The notes: generated by a model not told the origin, from the letters alone. A stretch of DNA of 64,000 nucleotides from Mesorhizobium sp. (GCF_017306585.1 NZ_JAFKIC010000122.1:1-64000); one strand, 5' to 3'. Positions 34,148 to 43,482 are shown, counted from the stretch's first letter. Numbers and translations: made by a program.

Positions 34148-34891
34148 ATGCGCGAGACCCGGCTTCTGATGGGCATGCCCATCACCATCGACATCGACGG
34201 CGCCGCGGACGCCGGGCTTGTCGACACGGTCTTCGACTATTTCGAGCACATTGACCGGCGCTTCAGCACCTATAGGGCTGACAGCGAGATTTCGGCCATC
34301 AACCGGGGTGACCTTCCGGTCCGTGACTGGAGCGGCGAGATGATGGAAGTTCTGGCCCTCGCCGCTCAGACGAAAAACGAGACGGGCGGATATTTCGACA
34401 TTCGCAAGCCCGACGGTTCGCTGGATCCGTCCGGCATCGTCAAGGGCTGGGCCATCCGCAATGCCGCCGGAATCCTTCACCGGGCCGGCATCAGTGATTT
34501 CTTCATCGAGGCGGGTGGCGACATCCAGTCTTGCGGCAGGAATGCTTCGGGCCTCGACTGGAGCGTCGGCATCCGCAATCCCTTCAATGCCGATGAGATA
34601 ATCAAGATCGTCTATCCGCGCGGACACGGCGTCGCCACCTCCGGCACCTATGCGCGCGGGCAGCACATCTACAATCCGCGCGCAGTCGGCGATCCAATCA
34701 TCGATATCGTTGGCCTGACCGTCATCGGCGTGGACGTCTTCGAAGCCGACCGTTTCGCCACCGCCGCCTTCGCCATGGGCCGGGATGGCATTCTCTTTCT
34801 CGAACAGACGCCGGGTCTCGAGGGTTACGCCGTCAACAGCAACGGCCGCGCCACGCCGACAAGCGGCTTCGGAGCTTTTTGCCAGCCATGA
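34148..34891 (+). CDS. apbE: FAD:protein FMN transferase (ApbE family)
   Basis: This 247-residue protein begins 3 bases after the FMN_bind gene. It carries the ApbE pattern: LLMGMPITIDID at the N-terminus, then FSTYRADSEISAIN, the GGYFDIRKPDGSLDPSGIVK GW-type motif and FFIEAGGDIQSCG, the conserved FAD/Mg region. ApbE transfers FMN from FAD to a Thr of its target; the obvious target is T266 of the preceding protein. It lacks a clear signal peptide, so it may act in the cytoplasm before export of the carrier, or be exported another way. The next start overlaps its stop. Confidence 0.85.
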   Translation: MRETRLLMGMPITIDIDGAADAGLVDTVFDYFEHIDRRFSTYRADSEISAINRGDLPVRDWSGEMMEVLALAAQTKNETGGYFDIRKPDGSLDPSGIVKGWAIRNAAGILHRAGISDFFIEAGGDIQSCGRNASGLDWSVGIRNPFNADEIIKIVYPRGHGVATSGTYARGQHIYNPRAVGDPIIDIVGLTVIGVDVFEADRFATAAFAMGRDGILFLEQTPGLEGYAVNSNGRATPTSGFGAFCQP

Positions 34892-36399
34892 TCAAGATCA
34901 TGGACCGGTTTCTCGACCATCAGACCATGTACCGGCTGGTCCTCTGCTATCTGATGGCGCTGCTAGGCACGACCCTTGTGCTCGGCTTCTTCAAGCTTGT
35001 GGCGCATGATCCGCTCGCGCTCGCCTTCACGACGGGATTGATGCTGGCCGCCTGCTGGATCACCAACAGGGTTTTCGCTGTTGTGTTCCGGGTTCCGGCC
35101 AACAACGAGTCCGTCTACATCACCGCCCTCATCCTGGCGCTCATCCTCGATCCGGTGGCCGTCACGGACCTCAACGGGATCGGTGCGGTGGTGTTCGCCT
35201 CGATCTGGGCGATCTCATCCAAGTTTATCCTCGCCATTGGCAGGAAGCACCTGTTCAATCCCGCGGCGCTGGGCGTGGCGCTGACCGCGCTGCTGCTCGA
35301 CCAGCCGGCTACCTGGTGGGTTGGAGGCAATTTGCCATTGCTTCCCGTCGTGCTTGCCGGCGGCCTCCTCATCGTTCGCAAGCTGCGCCGGCTTGATCTG
35401 GTCGCCACCTTCGTCGCCGTCGCTCTGGCGACGATCCTGGCGACCACCCAGCCGTCGCAATACGCCACCGCGCTGACGGAAACGCTGGGCTCGTCGCCGC
35501 TGTTGTTCTTCGCCTTCGTGATGCTGACCGAGCCGCTGACAGCGCCGACGACGCGGTGGCCGCGCATCGCCTTCGCAGCCATCGTCGGCTTCCTGTTCGC
35601 GCCCAACATCCATATCGGCTCGTTCTACTTCACGCCGGAGCTGGCGCTTCTCGCGGGCAATCTCTTTGCCTACGCGGTGGGCCCGAAGGGGCGCTTCGTG
35701 CTGACGCTGGAACGCATCGAACAATCGGCCGTCGACAGCTACGACTTCATCTTCAGGTCACCGCGAAAGCTCGCCTTCCAGGCCGGCCAGTATCTGGAAT
35801 GGACGCTTGGCCTCGACCGTGCCGACAATCGCGGCAACCGCCGCTATTTCACGGTCGCATCGGCGCCCACGGAGCAATCCCTAAGACTTGGCGTCAAGTT
35901 CTATCCGCGATCGAGTGCCTTCAAGCAGGCGCTCGGCGCAATGAAGCCGGGCAGCACGATCCACGCCTCCCAGCTCGCCGGCGACTTCACGCTGCCGGCT
36001 GATCCCGAGACCAAGATCGCCTTCCTGGCCGGCGGCATCGGCATCACCCCATTCCGCTCGATGCTGCAATATCTCATCGACAGCCATGAAAGGCGGCCGA
36101 TCGTCGTACTCTACGGAGCCGAGACCCAGCAGGAGATCGCCTATCGCGATGTGCTCGGCGCCGCGAGACGGGAACTGGGTATCAAGACAGTGTTTGCGGT
36201 GGCCCACGGGGCGGAGCGCGGCCAGTATCCCGGCTATATCGACGCGCGGCTGGTGCGCCTGGCCCTCCCCGATTATCTGGAACGGACCTTCTACATTTCC
36301 GGCCCCCAGGCCATGGTCAAGGCACTGCGCCAGAAGCTGCTGGCCATGGGTGTTCGCCGTTCGAGGATAAAGGTCGACTATTTCCCCGGCTTTGCCTGA
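34888..36399 (+). CDS. RnfD/NqrB-like membrane domain fused to an FNR-type reductase
   Basis: The ATG at 34888 overlaps the ApbE stop (ATGA) and gives 503 residues. Residues 1-270 are a multi-spanning domain with the RnfD/NqrB look (NPAALGVALTALLLDQPATW, TEPLTAPTTRWPRIAFAA, then two late helices). Residues 275-503 are a ferredoxin-NADP reductase module: RRYFTVASAP for FAD, LAGGIGITPFRSMLQYL for NAD(P), and FYISGPQAMVKALRQKL. One chain would thus take electrons from NAD(P)H in the cytoplasm and pass them through the membrane to the flavinylated carrier. No 2Fe-2S ferredoxin cysteines are visible. The fusion differs from canonical multi-subunit Rnf and Nqr. Confidence 0.8.
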   Translation: MIKIMDRFLDHQTMYRLVLCYLMALLGTTLVLGFFKLVAHDPLALAFTTGLMLAACWITNRVFAVVFRVPANNESVYITALILALILDPVAVTDLNGIGAVVFASIWAISSKFILAIGRKHLFNPAALGVALTALLLDQPATWWVGGNLPLLPVVLAGGLLIVRKLRRLDLVATFVAVALATILATTQPSQYATALTETLGSSPLLFFAFVMLTEPLTAPTTRWPRIAFAAIVGFLFAPNIHIGSFYFTPELALLAGNLFAYAVGPKGRFVLTLERIEQSAVDSYDFIFRSPRKLAFQAGQYLEWTLGLDRADNRGNRRYFTVASAPTEQSLRLGVKFYPRSSAFKQALGAMKPGSTIHASQLAGDFTLPADPETKIAFLAGGIGITPFRSMLQYLIDSHERRPIVVLYGAETQQEIAYRDVLGAARRELGIKTVFAVAHGAERGQYPGYIDARLVRLALPDYLERTFYISGPQAMVKALRQKLLAMGVRRSRIKVDYFPGFA

Positions 36400-36406
36400 G
36401 TGGCGG

Positions 36407-37750
36407 TCAACCCTGTCGGGGCAGCGCGATGGTCACGACCAGGCCGGGATCGGCGTTGGTCATCGTCAAGCGTCCGCCATAGGCTTCGACAATGTCCGAG
36501 ACGATGGCCAGGCCCAACCCGCTGCTGCCGCCCTTGCTGTCCAGTTGCACACCGCGCGACAGAGCGGATTTCCGATCCGCATCGGGAATGCCCGGGCCGT
36601 CATCGGCGACGGCGATGGACACCTCGCCGTCGCTTGCCCACGCATTGACCTGAACCGAGGATCTTGCGAAGCGGGCCGCATTCTCCACCAGATTGCCCAG
36701 GATCTCCGCCAGGTCGCCCTCATCGACTGGCGCCGTGAAATCCTCCGCAACGTCGATCACGAACGCGAGCTGCTTGCCGCTTGGTGTGCGCTTGACGACG
36801 GCGATGACGCCGGCCGCGGCTTCCCTGACTCGACACGATGCCTTGCTGGAAACGCCAGGCGCCAGACGGGCGCGCGCCAGTTCGCGCTCGACATGCCGTC
36901 GGATTGCTCCGGCGCTCTTCTCGATCTCGTCGGCGAGTTCGGTCTCGCCCTTCCTGCGCAAGGCCCGGATGTCGGCCGACAGCACCTGAAGCGGCGTCTT
37001 GAGGCCGTGCGCCAGGTCAGTGGCGCGCGACCGGGCACGTGCAAGGGCCTTCTCCTGGGCATCGAGGAGGCGGTTGATTTCGTCGGCGAGCGGCTGCACC
37101 TCGCTCGGCGCCGCCACGTCTAGCCGCGCCGCCCGCTGCGCGATCACGTTTCGAACGGCGATCCTCAGGTTTTCCAATGGCGCAAGGCCAACGGTGATTT
37201 GGATGAAGAAGGCTACCATGAGGGCTGCGGCGAGCACGATGAGCGCCGGCACAAGATCCCATACATATTCGCGCACCGACACTTCGACGCTGCGATGGTC
37301 TTCCGCCACGGTGGCGCGAAAGGACCGGCCGTCGGCATCGGTGATGGTGCGCTCGACGGCAATGGTAAGTTCGCCGCCCGGCCCCTTGAGCTCCTCGATC
37401 TTTCTCAGTTCTCCACTGGGCCCCTGGTCGGGCAAGGCAAGCGTTGCGTCCCACAATGAACGCGAGCGTACCAGGCTGTGGCTGGCCAGGCCTTCCACCT
37501 GCCAGTAGTGACCGGACAGCGGATTGGCGAAGCGCGGGTCGGTCAGGTCCGGCGCGACCGACAGCCGGCCGTCGCCCGCAAAGCTGGTCGCGCCGATCAG
37601 CTCGTTGAGATTGACGGTCAGTTCGCTGACGATACGCCGCTCTACATTCAGTTCGAACAGATAGCGCAGCCCGACCCCAGCGATGGCAAGAGCGACGAGG
37701 ATCGAGATGGTTGCCGCCGACCAGAGCCTGAAGCGAATCGAATTGCCCAT
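36407..37750 (-). CDS. Sensor histidine kinase (PhoQ/QseC-like layout)
   Basis: This 447-residue kinase has TM1 near residues 13-34 (ATISILVALAIAGVGLRYLF), a periplasmic domain of about 140 residues (AGDGRLSVAPDLTDPRFANP near its start), TM2 (LVPALIVLAAALMVAFFIQI), a HAMP-like linker, the H-box DLAHGLKTPLQVLS, the N-box GNLVENAARFA, and the G-boxes DDGPGIP and GSSGLGLAIV. Its ATG overlaps the regulator's stop. It is convergent, tail to tail, with the electron-transfer operon (7-base gap), so that operon or the PepSY/b561 genes are likely targets. Position is the only evidence for that link. Confidence 0.85.
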   Translation of the reverse strand: MGNSIRFRLWSAATISILVALAIAGVGLRYLFELNVERRIVSELTVNLNELIGATSFAGDGRLSVAPDLTDPRFANPLSGHYWQVEGLASHSLVRSRSLWDATLALPDQGPSGELRKIEELKGPGGELTIAVERTITDADGRSFRATVAEDHRSVEVSVREYVWDLVPALIVLAAALMVAFFIQITVGLAPLENLRIAVRNVIAQRAARLDVAAPSEVQPLADEINRLLDAQEKALARARSRATDLAHGLKTPLQVLSADIRALRRKGETELADEIEKSAGAIRRHVERELARARLAPGVSSKASCRVREAAAGVIAVVKRTPSGKQLAFVIDVAEDFTAPVDEGDLAEILGNLVENAARFARSSVQVNAWASDGEVSIAVADDGPGIPDADRKSALSRGVQLDSKGGSSGLGLAIVSDIVEAYGGRLTMTNADPGLVVTIALPRQG

Positions 37751-38415
37751 CAGGACGGCTCGTCAGGCACGAAATATCCGAACCCACGCCGCGTTTCGAT
37801 CACATCGGTGCCGAGCTTGCGGCGCAGGCGGGCGACGATCACCTCGATTGCGTTGGGATCGCGGTCATTGCCGGAATCGTAAAGATGCTCGGCGAGTTCT
37901 GTCGGCGCCACCACGCGGCCGGCATGATGCATCAGGAATGCCATCAGCCGGTATTCCAGCGGCGACAGCGCGACAGGAACGCCGCGCAGCGAAATGCGCA
38001 TCTGGCGCGTGTCCAGCAGCAACGGTCCGGATCTCAGCACCGGTGCCGCCTGACCCGTTGAACGGCGTAGGATCGCGCGCAGCCGCGCCAGTAGTTCTTC
38101 CATTTCAAACGGCTTGGGCAGGTAGTCGTCGGCGCCGGCATTGATGCCCTCGACGCGCTCGGTCCACAGGCCCCTGGCCGTCAGGATCAGAACGGGAAAA
38201 CGGCGCGCATTGGCTCGCCAGCGTTTCAGCACCGTGAGACCATCGAGCTTTGGCAGTCCGAGATCCAGGATCGCGGCGTCGTAATTCTCGACGTCGCCCG
38301 CGAACCAGGCGGCTTCGCCGTCGCGCACGATATCGACCGCCATTCCTGCCGCCTTGAGGACCGCCGTGATGTCGGTGGCGATGCGGGGTTCATCCTCGGC
38401 GAGCAGGATCTTCAT
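37750..38415 (-). CDS. OmpR/PhoB-family response regulator
   Basis: The ATG at 38415 gives 221 residues with a receiver (phosphoacceptor D51 in AAILDLGLPKLDG; K in LPKPFEMEELLARL) and a winged-helix output domain (HAGRVVAPTELAEHLYD, then IEVIVARLRRKLGTDVIETR). A longer open frame upstream is ignored. The gene overlaps the kinase at its 3' end and the PepSY gene at its 5' end, so the three form one minus-strand unit. By similarity it belongs to the PhoP/QseB group. Confidence 0.87.
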   Translation of the reverse strand: MKILLAEDEPRIATDITAVLKAAGMAVDIVRDGEAAWFAGDVENYDAAILDLGLPKLDGLTVLKRWRANARRFPVLILTARGLWTERVEGINAGADDYLPKPFEMEELLARLRAILRRSTGQAAPVLRSGPLLLDTRQMRISLRGVPVALSPLEYRLMAFLMHHAGRVVAPTELAEHLYDSGNDRDPNAIEVIVARLRRKLGTDVIETRRGFGYFVPDEPS

Positions 38416-38741
38416 CAGTCGCTGCCCCCGCCGTGCATGGGGACTCCGGTGCCGGCGTCCACGTCGACGATCCTGCGGCGGCCGTCGGCGGCAACGATCT
38501 GGAACCGGTAGACCCATCTGTTCGCTATGCGGATGAAATCGACGGCGACGATGTCGCCGGGAGCTTCGGCGCGAACCACGCCCAGGATGTTGGACAGGCC
38601 CTTTATTTCACCCCGTTCATAAAGGTCCCGCGCCCGATCGTGATCGCCGTCATCGTCTACTTCGGCGCAGACGATGTTTGGTCGGATCAGGACAAGCCCA
38701 ACCAAGCCCACCACCGCCAAGCGCTTCACTGCCGTTTTCAT
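38415..38741 (-). CDS. Exported PepSY-domain protein
   Basis: This 108-residue preprotein has a signal peptide (AVVGLVGLVLIRPNIVCAE) and a single PepSY domain (ARDLYERGEIKGLSNILGVV, then GDIVAVDFIRIANRWVYRFQ and a final IVDVDAG). PepSY domains often regulate proteases or accompany flavin/heme reductases. It is the first gene of the PepSY-regulator-kinase unit: its stop shares a base with the regulator's start. It may tune sensing by the kinase or be part of the nearby redox chain. Confidence 0.72.
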   Translation of the reverse strand: MKTAVKRLAVVGLVGLVLIRPNIVCAEVDDDGDHDRARDLYERGEIKGLSNILGVVRAEAPGDIVAVDFIRIANRWVYRFQIVAADGRRRIVDVDAGTGVPMHGGGSD

Positions 38742-38817
38742 CCAGGAGCCGCGCAGACTTTACGTTTCGATTCTAGCTTGCCATAGAGCCGGTGGATTCC
38801 GCAGTCCGCCAATGTGG

Positions 38818-39360
38818 TCAGGAGCCCAGTGCTCCCGGCAGCATTCGCTTGAGTATGTCATCCCTGCGGATGAAATGATGCCAAAGAGCGGCGACCGCAT
38901 GCAGCCCAGCGAGGATCAGGATCAGATTGGCGCACAGGCTGTGCAATTCCTTGATGAATCCGGCAGTCGTCCGGTCCGGAGAGAACGGGGCCGGTATGGT
39001 GAAAAGCTCAAAGAAACTCAAGGCGTCGCCCCTGTACCAAGTCAGGAGTATGCCGAGAACCGGGATGGCTACAAGCAGCGCGTAAAGCGCAAGATGGGTT
39101 AGCTTGGCCATCCATCGTTCAAGCGGCGTCATTTCCGAAGGCAGACCTGGCGCTCCGCGGGTCAGGCGCAGACCGGCGCGCAAGATGACCAGTATGAACA
39201 GCAGCAGACCGAACGAGATGTGAAACCACCATATCAGATCGCGACTGGGATCGCCGCGAGGAAAAAGGTCGACGACGTAGGTCAGTCCGTAAAGGCCGAT
39301 GACCAACAGAAACACTGTCCAGTGGATGGCCTTTTGAGAGCTTGTATAGGTTGAGTTCAT
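38818..39360 (-). CDS. Cytochrome b561-family membrane protein
   Basis: This 180-residue protein has four TM helices and the bis-heme histidines of bacterial b561: QKAIHWTVFLLVIGLYGLTY, WWFHISFGLLLFILVILR, THLALYALLVAIPVLGILL and LILAGLHAVAALWHHFI. Such proteins transfer electrons between the quinone pool and periplasmic acceptors, including superoxide in CybB. It lies 76 bases upstream of the PepSY gene on the same strand, so the redox theme of the region extends to both strands. Confidence 0.82.
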   Translation of the reverse strand: MNSTYTSSQKAIHWTVFLLVIGLYGLTYVVDLFPRGDPSRDLIWWFHISFGLLLFILVILRAGLRLTRGAPGLPSEMTPLERWMAKLTHLALYALLVAIPVLGILLTWYRGDALSFFELFTIPAPFSPDRTTAGFIKELHSLCANLILILAGLHAVAALWHHFIRRDDILKRMLPGALGS

Positions 39361-40329
39361 TCGAGCAATCCAGTTTTGAGCATCTCCAAGCTAGCGCCGA
39401 TCTTGTCAAAGCTTTGTTGGGCCAACACCATCCACTACGTGAAGGTATCAGTCGGCGGCACGGTGACAATTCCGCAGATGACGGCGCTTTAGATGTGAGC
39501 CTCGGTGGGTTTGGTTGGCGCACATTGGATCGGAGAACCTGTCAGCAAGCTGACAAAGCTAAAGACTCATGCGTCTGGTTGGATCTCGCCAAACCGTCCT
39601 GCCAACGCCGTTATCTATGGACGGAAAATAGCCGCACTTCTGTCTGGGAGACGACCATCTTCCGGCATCGCGCGGGGTGACATCAGGCGGTAATCCGAAG
39701 GCCGCTTTTTGCACGGAGATCGTGTGCAGATTTATGCAGATTTATAATGTCCGTAAATTAGCGATCGCACGAGTTTGCTTCGGGAGACCCAGGCAGATGA
39801 TCGAATTGGCCGTCGCACTAGCTCTGGGATGCGTATTGCCGGGATCATTTGCTTCGAGCGACATTCATCGAGCGTTGCGAGGCTGCATATCCTAAACATG
39901 GATATCCCGGAGCACAGGCGCGATGGATTGGCGATATCCGCAGGCAAAAATGCGCTTCGAGAGGCCAGACGGCTACCCGTTCGCAGGAACGAAAATAGAA
40001 GAGAAGCAGAACCTTCGTGTGCAGTTTTTGCACACGAGCAGTCATAACTATTTGATTTTGTTTATCTCTCTGCCCCATCCATCATCGGGGCGACTGCCGA
40101 GTGCATGCGCGAGACAGTGAAGGTGATCTCGGCCACAACGGAACGCACCGGCAACCTCACGAACGCGACCTTTGGCGCCGCAACGAACCGACGGACGGCG
40201 CGCGACCCGGCCTCGAAGCGTGCTTAAACTGTCCCGCCCGGCTAGACAGCATTGGAGGAATACAAGCTGGGCGCTAGCATCACCCGCCGCCACGGCGCTG
40301 CGTCTGGATTCGAGGCACCCACAAAAACA
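39361..40329. other. Gene-poor border of the accessory region
   Basis: Nearly 1 kb between the b561 gene and the nucleotidyltransferase remnant has no recognised gene. Short frames such as GEPVSKLTKLKTHASGWISP near 39520-39690 and VISATTERTGNLTNATFGAA near 40110-40230 read like fragments of decayed proteins, but I cannot name them. No tRNA or integrase attachment site was seen. This may be the worn left edge of the island that follows. Confidence 0.4.
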
Positions 40330-40882
40330 GCGAGCTGAAAAAGACGGTTGAGCTGATTCTCGAGGAATTTGAGGATGCCCTCAAGGGAGGGACGGCCGCC
40401 TTCAAAAAGCGTGGGCGCGTTCTCAAGATCATACTTTTCGGATCCTACGCGCGTGGTGGCTGGGTCGACGAGCCGCATACTAGGAAGGGCCATCGTTCGG
40501 ATTTCGATCTGCTGGTGGTGGTGAACAATCGCAAACTCACCGATTTCGCCGGCTATTGGCAGACGGCCGCAGAGCGTCTGGTGCGCGAAACACGCCAGTC
40601 AGATTCATTGTTCATTCCCGCCGGGAGGTGAACACCGCACTCAGGGACGGTCAGTACTTCTTCATCGGTATCCGTCGTGAGGGAATCGTCCTCTACGAGC
40701 TCGACGAGGAACCGCTGACCAATCCGGGACCTACAAAGCCGGCCGATGCGTTCCGATAGGCAGCCAAACACCTTGAGGACAGGCTGCCGCACACCCGAGT
40801 ATTTGCAAAGACAGCCGGATTTCTTCTCTGCCGGTCACGCCTCGAAAACTTGAGGAATGATGCGAATATGGCGGCTCAGTGA
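40330..40882 (+). pseudogene. Decayed nucleotidyltransferase-HEPN gene
   Basis: The first part reads LKKTVELILEEFEDALKGG, then the nucleotidyltransferase signature IILFGSYARGGW and SDFDLLVVVNN. A frameshift near 40595-40607 moves the frame to RFIVHSRREVNTALRDGQYF and GIVLYELDEEPL. An in-frame TAG at 40757 then interrupts AFR-AAKHLEDRLPHTRVF, and the HEPN part ends early at LENLRNDANMAAQ. The intact family (MNT/HEPN) carries both domains in one protein and often acts in toxin-antitoxin-like pairs. The transposon's left end lies 33 bases beyond. Confidence 0.7.
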
Positions 40883-40914
40883 GCGGGTCGACTTCGCGAT
40901 CCAACCAATTCCAG

Positions 40915-40932
40915 TGTGCAGTCCGGAATTAT
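40915..40932 (+). repeat. Left terminal inverted repeat of the Mu-like element
   Basis: TGTGCAGTCCGGAATTAT. A second GTCCGGAATTA begins at 40941, exactly 20 bases downstream, so two transposase sites lie on one face of the helix. The ATPase stop codon (40949-40951) lies within the inner copy. Confidence 0.7.
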
Positions 40933-40948
40933 CCGTCGCTGTCCGGAA

Positions 40949-41701
40949 TTAAGCCGATCTTCGGAGGGCGTCGCCGCGCTCGTGCAAAAGCTTGAGCGCA
41001 TCGCTGCCGCACGACATGACACGAACCGTGGTCTCGATCCGAGAAAGACGAATGCTGCCAACGCCATTGGTAACGGCAGCGCAGTTCTGGAGGAGATGGC
41101 AAAGGGCGCGAAGGGAGGTGTTTTCACCGTAGATAACAATCGCTTCGTAGGCGTCGGCTCCCTCAACGTTGTGTCCGGCGCCGATCCTTATGCAGTCCTC
41201 CCGCGTCGGCTGCCCGATCTCGAAACGCATGCCGATACGGCTTTCGATCTGGTCCACAGCGTGGGTATCACGCCTCGTGCCCGCTAACCGATGAGTGTTG
41301 CCGGCGAGCAATAAAGCGAAGCCGCACCTCTCCTGAAGATGGAGCAGCTCCCGCAAAACAGTGGGTGTGAAGTTCTGATATTCGTCCACCAGCAACGGAC
41401 GCGTCGGGCCGTATCGGGCGCCCAAAAAATTCATGCAATCCTTCGCAAGATCATATGTGTGCTTGCTGTCCCTTTGGACGCCGTAGGCGTCATGCAGCAT
41501 CAGGAACATCGGCCTAATAGCCTTGGTATGCTGCGCAACCTCACAATAGGCAGCTCCGCTTTGGGCGGCTATCCAGTTGAGCGCTACAGTCTTTCCGAGT
41601 CCGGCTTTGCCGACCGCAAGCACCGGATATCGCATCTTGACCGCCGTATCGAAGGCAGCCCGCACGGTGAGCGCAGCCCGGGTTTCAACGAATATCGTCA
41701 T
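40949..41701 (-). CDS. Transposition AAA ATPase, MuB/TniB-like
   Basis: This 250-residue AAA+ protein has Walker A GKAGLGKT (31-38), Walker B RPLLVDEYQN (101-110) and a sensor segment CGFALLLAGNTHRLAG. MuB, TnsC and TniB bind target DNA and activate their transposase in an ATP-dependent way. It overlaps the transposase stop by four bases, so the two are co-translated. It lacks an added zinc-binding or long N-terminal domain and is shorter than TnsC. Its stop codon is inside the left-end repeat. Confidence 0.85.
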   Translation of the reverse strand: MTIFVETRAALTVRAAFDTAVKMRYPVLAVGKAGLGKTVALNWIAAQSGAAYCEVAQHTKAIRPMFLMLHDAYGVQRDSKHTYDLAKDCMNFLGARYGPTRPLLVDEYQNFTPTVLRELLHLQERCGFALLLAGNTHRLAGTRRDTHAVDQIESRIGMRFEIGQPTREDCIRIGAGHNVEGADAYEAIVIYGENTSLRALCHLLQNCAAVTNGVGSIRLSRIETTVRVMSCGSDALKLLHERGDALRRSA

Positions 41702-43482
41702 CCGACGATCCTCTTCACCAAGTCCATCTGAGCGGCCATGCGCTCGTCCTGTTCGCGTCGGCGCTCTTCAGGGATCAACGGCTTCTTCGGCATCAGAATC
41801 CGCGCCGGCCGCTGAGACGGGTCGAATGATACTTTGCCCGCCGGCTCGTTGGGGATGACTTCAGGTTGATCCTGACCAAGCGCCATCAGCCGAGCTGCAA
41901 CGTCGATTTTCGGGACCGAGCGGCCCATCTGCACAATCGCATCGCGGTGCGCCTTTGCTCGTGCTGCCGTGCTTTGGGCGCCACGATGATCAAGTGGATG
42001 AAGTGGGACATCGGGGGTTGCGATCCCGAGCCTTTTACCCTTCATGTCCAGCACAAGCAGCTCTGCCGGCGCATGATAGACCGGGTCGCAGACCAGCACC
42101 TTGTCGTGCGTGTACTGCCACAACTCTTCGCAGGACCACCGACGCCCACGGAGTTGGATCGCGCCTTGAATGACGGTGCGCTCGACCCGGCGCGCGACTG
42201 CAGCGCGGACCTCGTCCCGGCTCATGGTGATTGCTGACCAGCCCGCAACCACGTGCTGTTGAAAAGTGGTGTTGGGCGAATGCCCCTTGAGGCCGCTCTG
42301 CTTTCCCGTAGGCATGCTGTGATAGGCCTTCAGGAGACCGAAGAACGCCGGAACGAAATCTTCGAAGGTGCCATAGGGCGCAACCGTCCGGCCGATCGCC
42401 TCCTGGCGCTTGTTCATACGGTTGCCGGAAATCCAACCCGGTAGCGTGCTCAGATAGCGTGACTCGAAGTCGCCGAACCAGCGTTCGATGGGCTTTGCCG
42501 AGGCGTTGTAAGGCAAGGCATTGACAACTCGCATCGAGCGACCCGGCCCATGGAACCCGGGCACCATCAGTGTCATGGCGTCGTCGAGGTACGTCGCGAA
42601 CCCGTATTCCTTGCCGTTGTCGATATAGAGAGCTTCAGGCAGGCCGAAGGCTGGATGATCCACCATGGCCGCAAATACTTCGATCACATCACGGTTGTTG
42701 ACGCCGCCGCGCGTGTCGAATGCGATCAAATCACACCAAACGCGGCCAGTCGCCCAGTCGAGGAACCCGATCAGCTTTGCAGTACAAATCGAGCCGTCCG
42801 CCCGCGTCAGGTGGATGTCGATCGGATGCACATCTCCGACGACCAATTCCATCGGGCGCATGCCTTCTATGGAGCGCCGCCCGCGCGGGCGGCTGTCCTC
42901 GTAACCTTTGCGGTTCGTGCGAAACTGATGGACCTTCCGATAATGCATCTCTTCCGAAACGAGCGTCCACGGGATCGAACAAGCTTGCTCAAAACTGGCT
43001 GGATCATTGGGGCGGAATCCCCATGACCTAGTGGTCTCTGCCAGAAGGTTGCGCGCCAAGATTTTGACATGTCCCCAGGCGGCGCCGGCCGCCAAAAGGC
43101 CTCGAATTTCCTGTTTTAGATCCTCTGCAATCTGGGCCTTGGTGACAGCGTCGAACGGTACCAAAGCATCCCACTGCCGGCTGATGACGACGCGTTTCTT
43201 GCCTTGATCCGCTCGGCCGCGCCGCCCCCGGCTTGCAATCGGCTTCGGACGGTTTTGAGCCCGCGTTTCAATGGGCTTTAACCGGAGTTGCAACTCGGGT
43301 GGGAGGGAAGCCAAACTGACGAGATACTGCTTGCCGGCGTTGCCACCCTTGCCCTGAACGACGCGCACCTCCAGGGCGTGCCCCCGCCAGTTGCCGCGCT
43401 GGCAGGCCTTCCAAACCGCTTGTCGAGAGATTCCCGCCAAGCTGGCGAGCAGGTTGAGTGGCACGAACTCTTTCCTCGACAT
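41698..43482 (-). CDS. Mu-type DDE transposase (MuA/TniA-like)
   Basis: This 594-residue transposase has an N-terminal winged-helix region (NLLASLAGISRQAVWKACQR, near 10-29) that binds the ends, and an rve catalytic core with D217 (VVGDVHPIDIHLTR), D288 (ALYIDNGKEYGF) and a probable E333 (AKPIERWFGDFES). A C-terminal beta-barrel domain follows (VRAAVARRVERTVIQGAIQL, then a segment with LVLDMKGKRLGIATPD) and a tail for ATPase contact. It cuts and joins the element's ends. It is close in form to MuA and the Tn5053 TniA group. It is divergent from nothing: the space between its start and the right end is non-coding. Confidence 0.87.
   Translation of the reverse strand: MSRKEFVPLNLLASLAGISRQAVWKACQRGNWRGHALEVRVVQGKGGNAGKQYLVSLASLPPELQLRLKPIETRAQNRPKPIASRGRRGRADQGKKRVVISRQWDALVPFDAVTKAQIAEDLKQEIRGLLAAGAAWGHVKILARNLLAETTRSWGFRPNDPASFEQACSIPWTLVSEEMHYRKVHQFRTNRKGYEDSRPRGRRSIEGMRPMELVVGDVHPIDIHLTRADGSICTAKLIGFLDWATGRVWCDLIAFDTRGGVNNRDVIEVFAAMVDHPAFGLPEALYIDNGKEYGFATYLDDAMTLMVPGFHGPGRSMRVVNALPYNASAKPIERWFGDFESRYLSTLPGWISGNRMNKRQEAIGRTVAPYGTFEDFVPAFFGLLKAYHSMPTGKQSGLKGHSPNTTFQQHVVAGWSAITMSRDEVRAAVARRVERTVIQGAIQLRGRRWSCEELWQYTHDKVLVCDPVYHAPAELLVLDMKGKRLGIATPDVPLHPLDHRGAQSTAARAKAHRDAIVQMGRSVPKIDVAARLMALGQDQPEVIPNEPAGKVSFDPSQRPARILMPKKPLIPEERRREQDERMAAQMDLVKRIVG

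Noticed and set aside
33209-34666. Minus-strand open frame of 485 codons over the FMN-binding and ApbE genes
   Set aside because: Mirror of two well-supported genes; no motif is visible.
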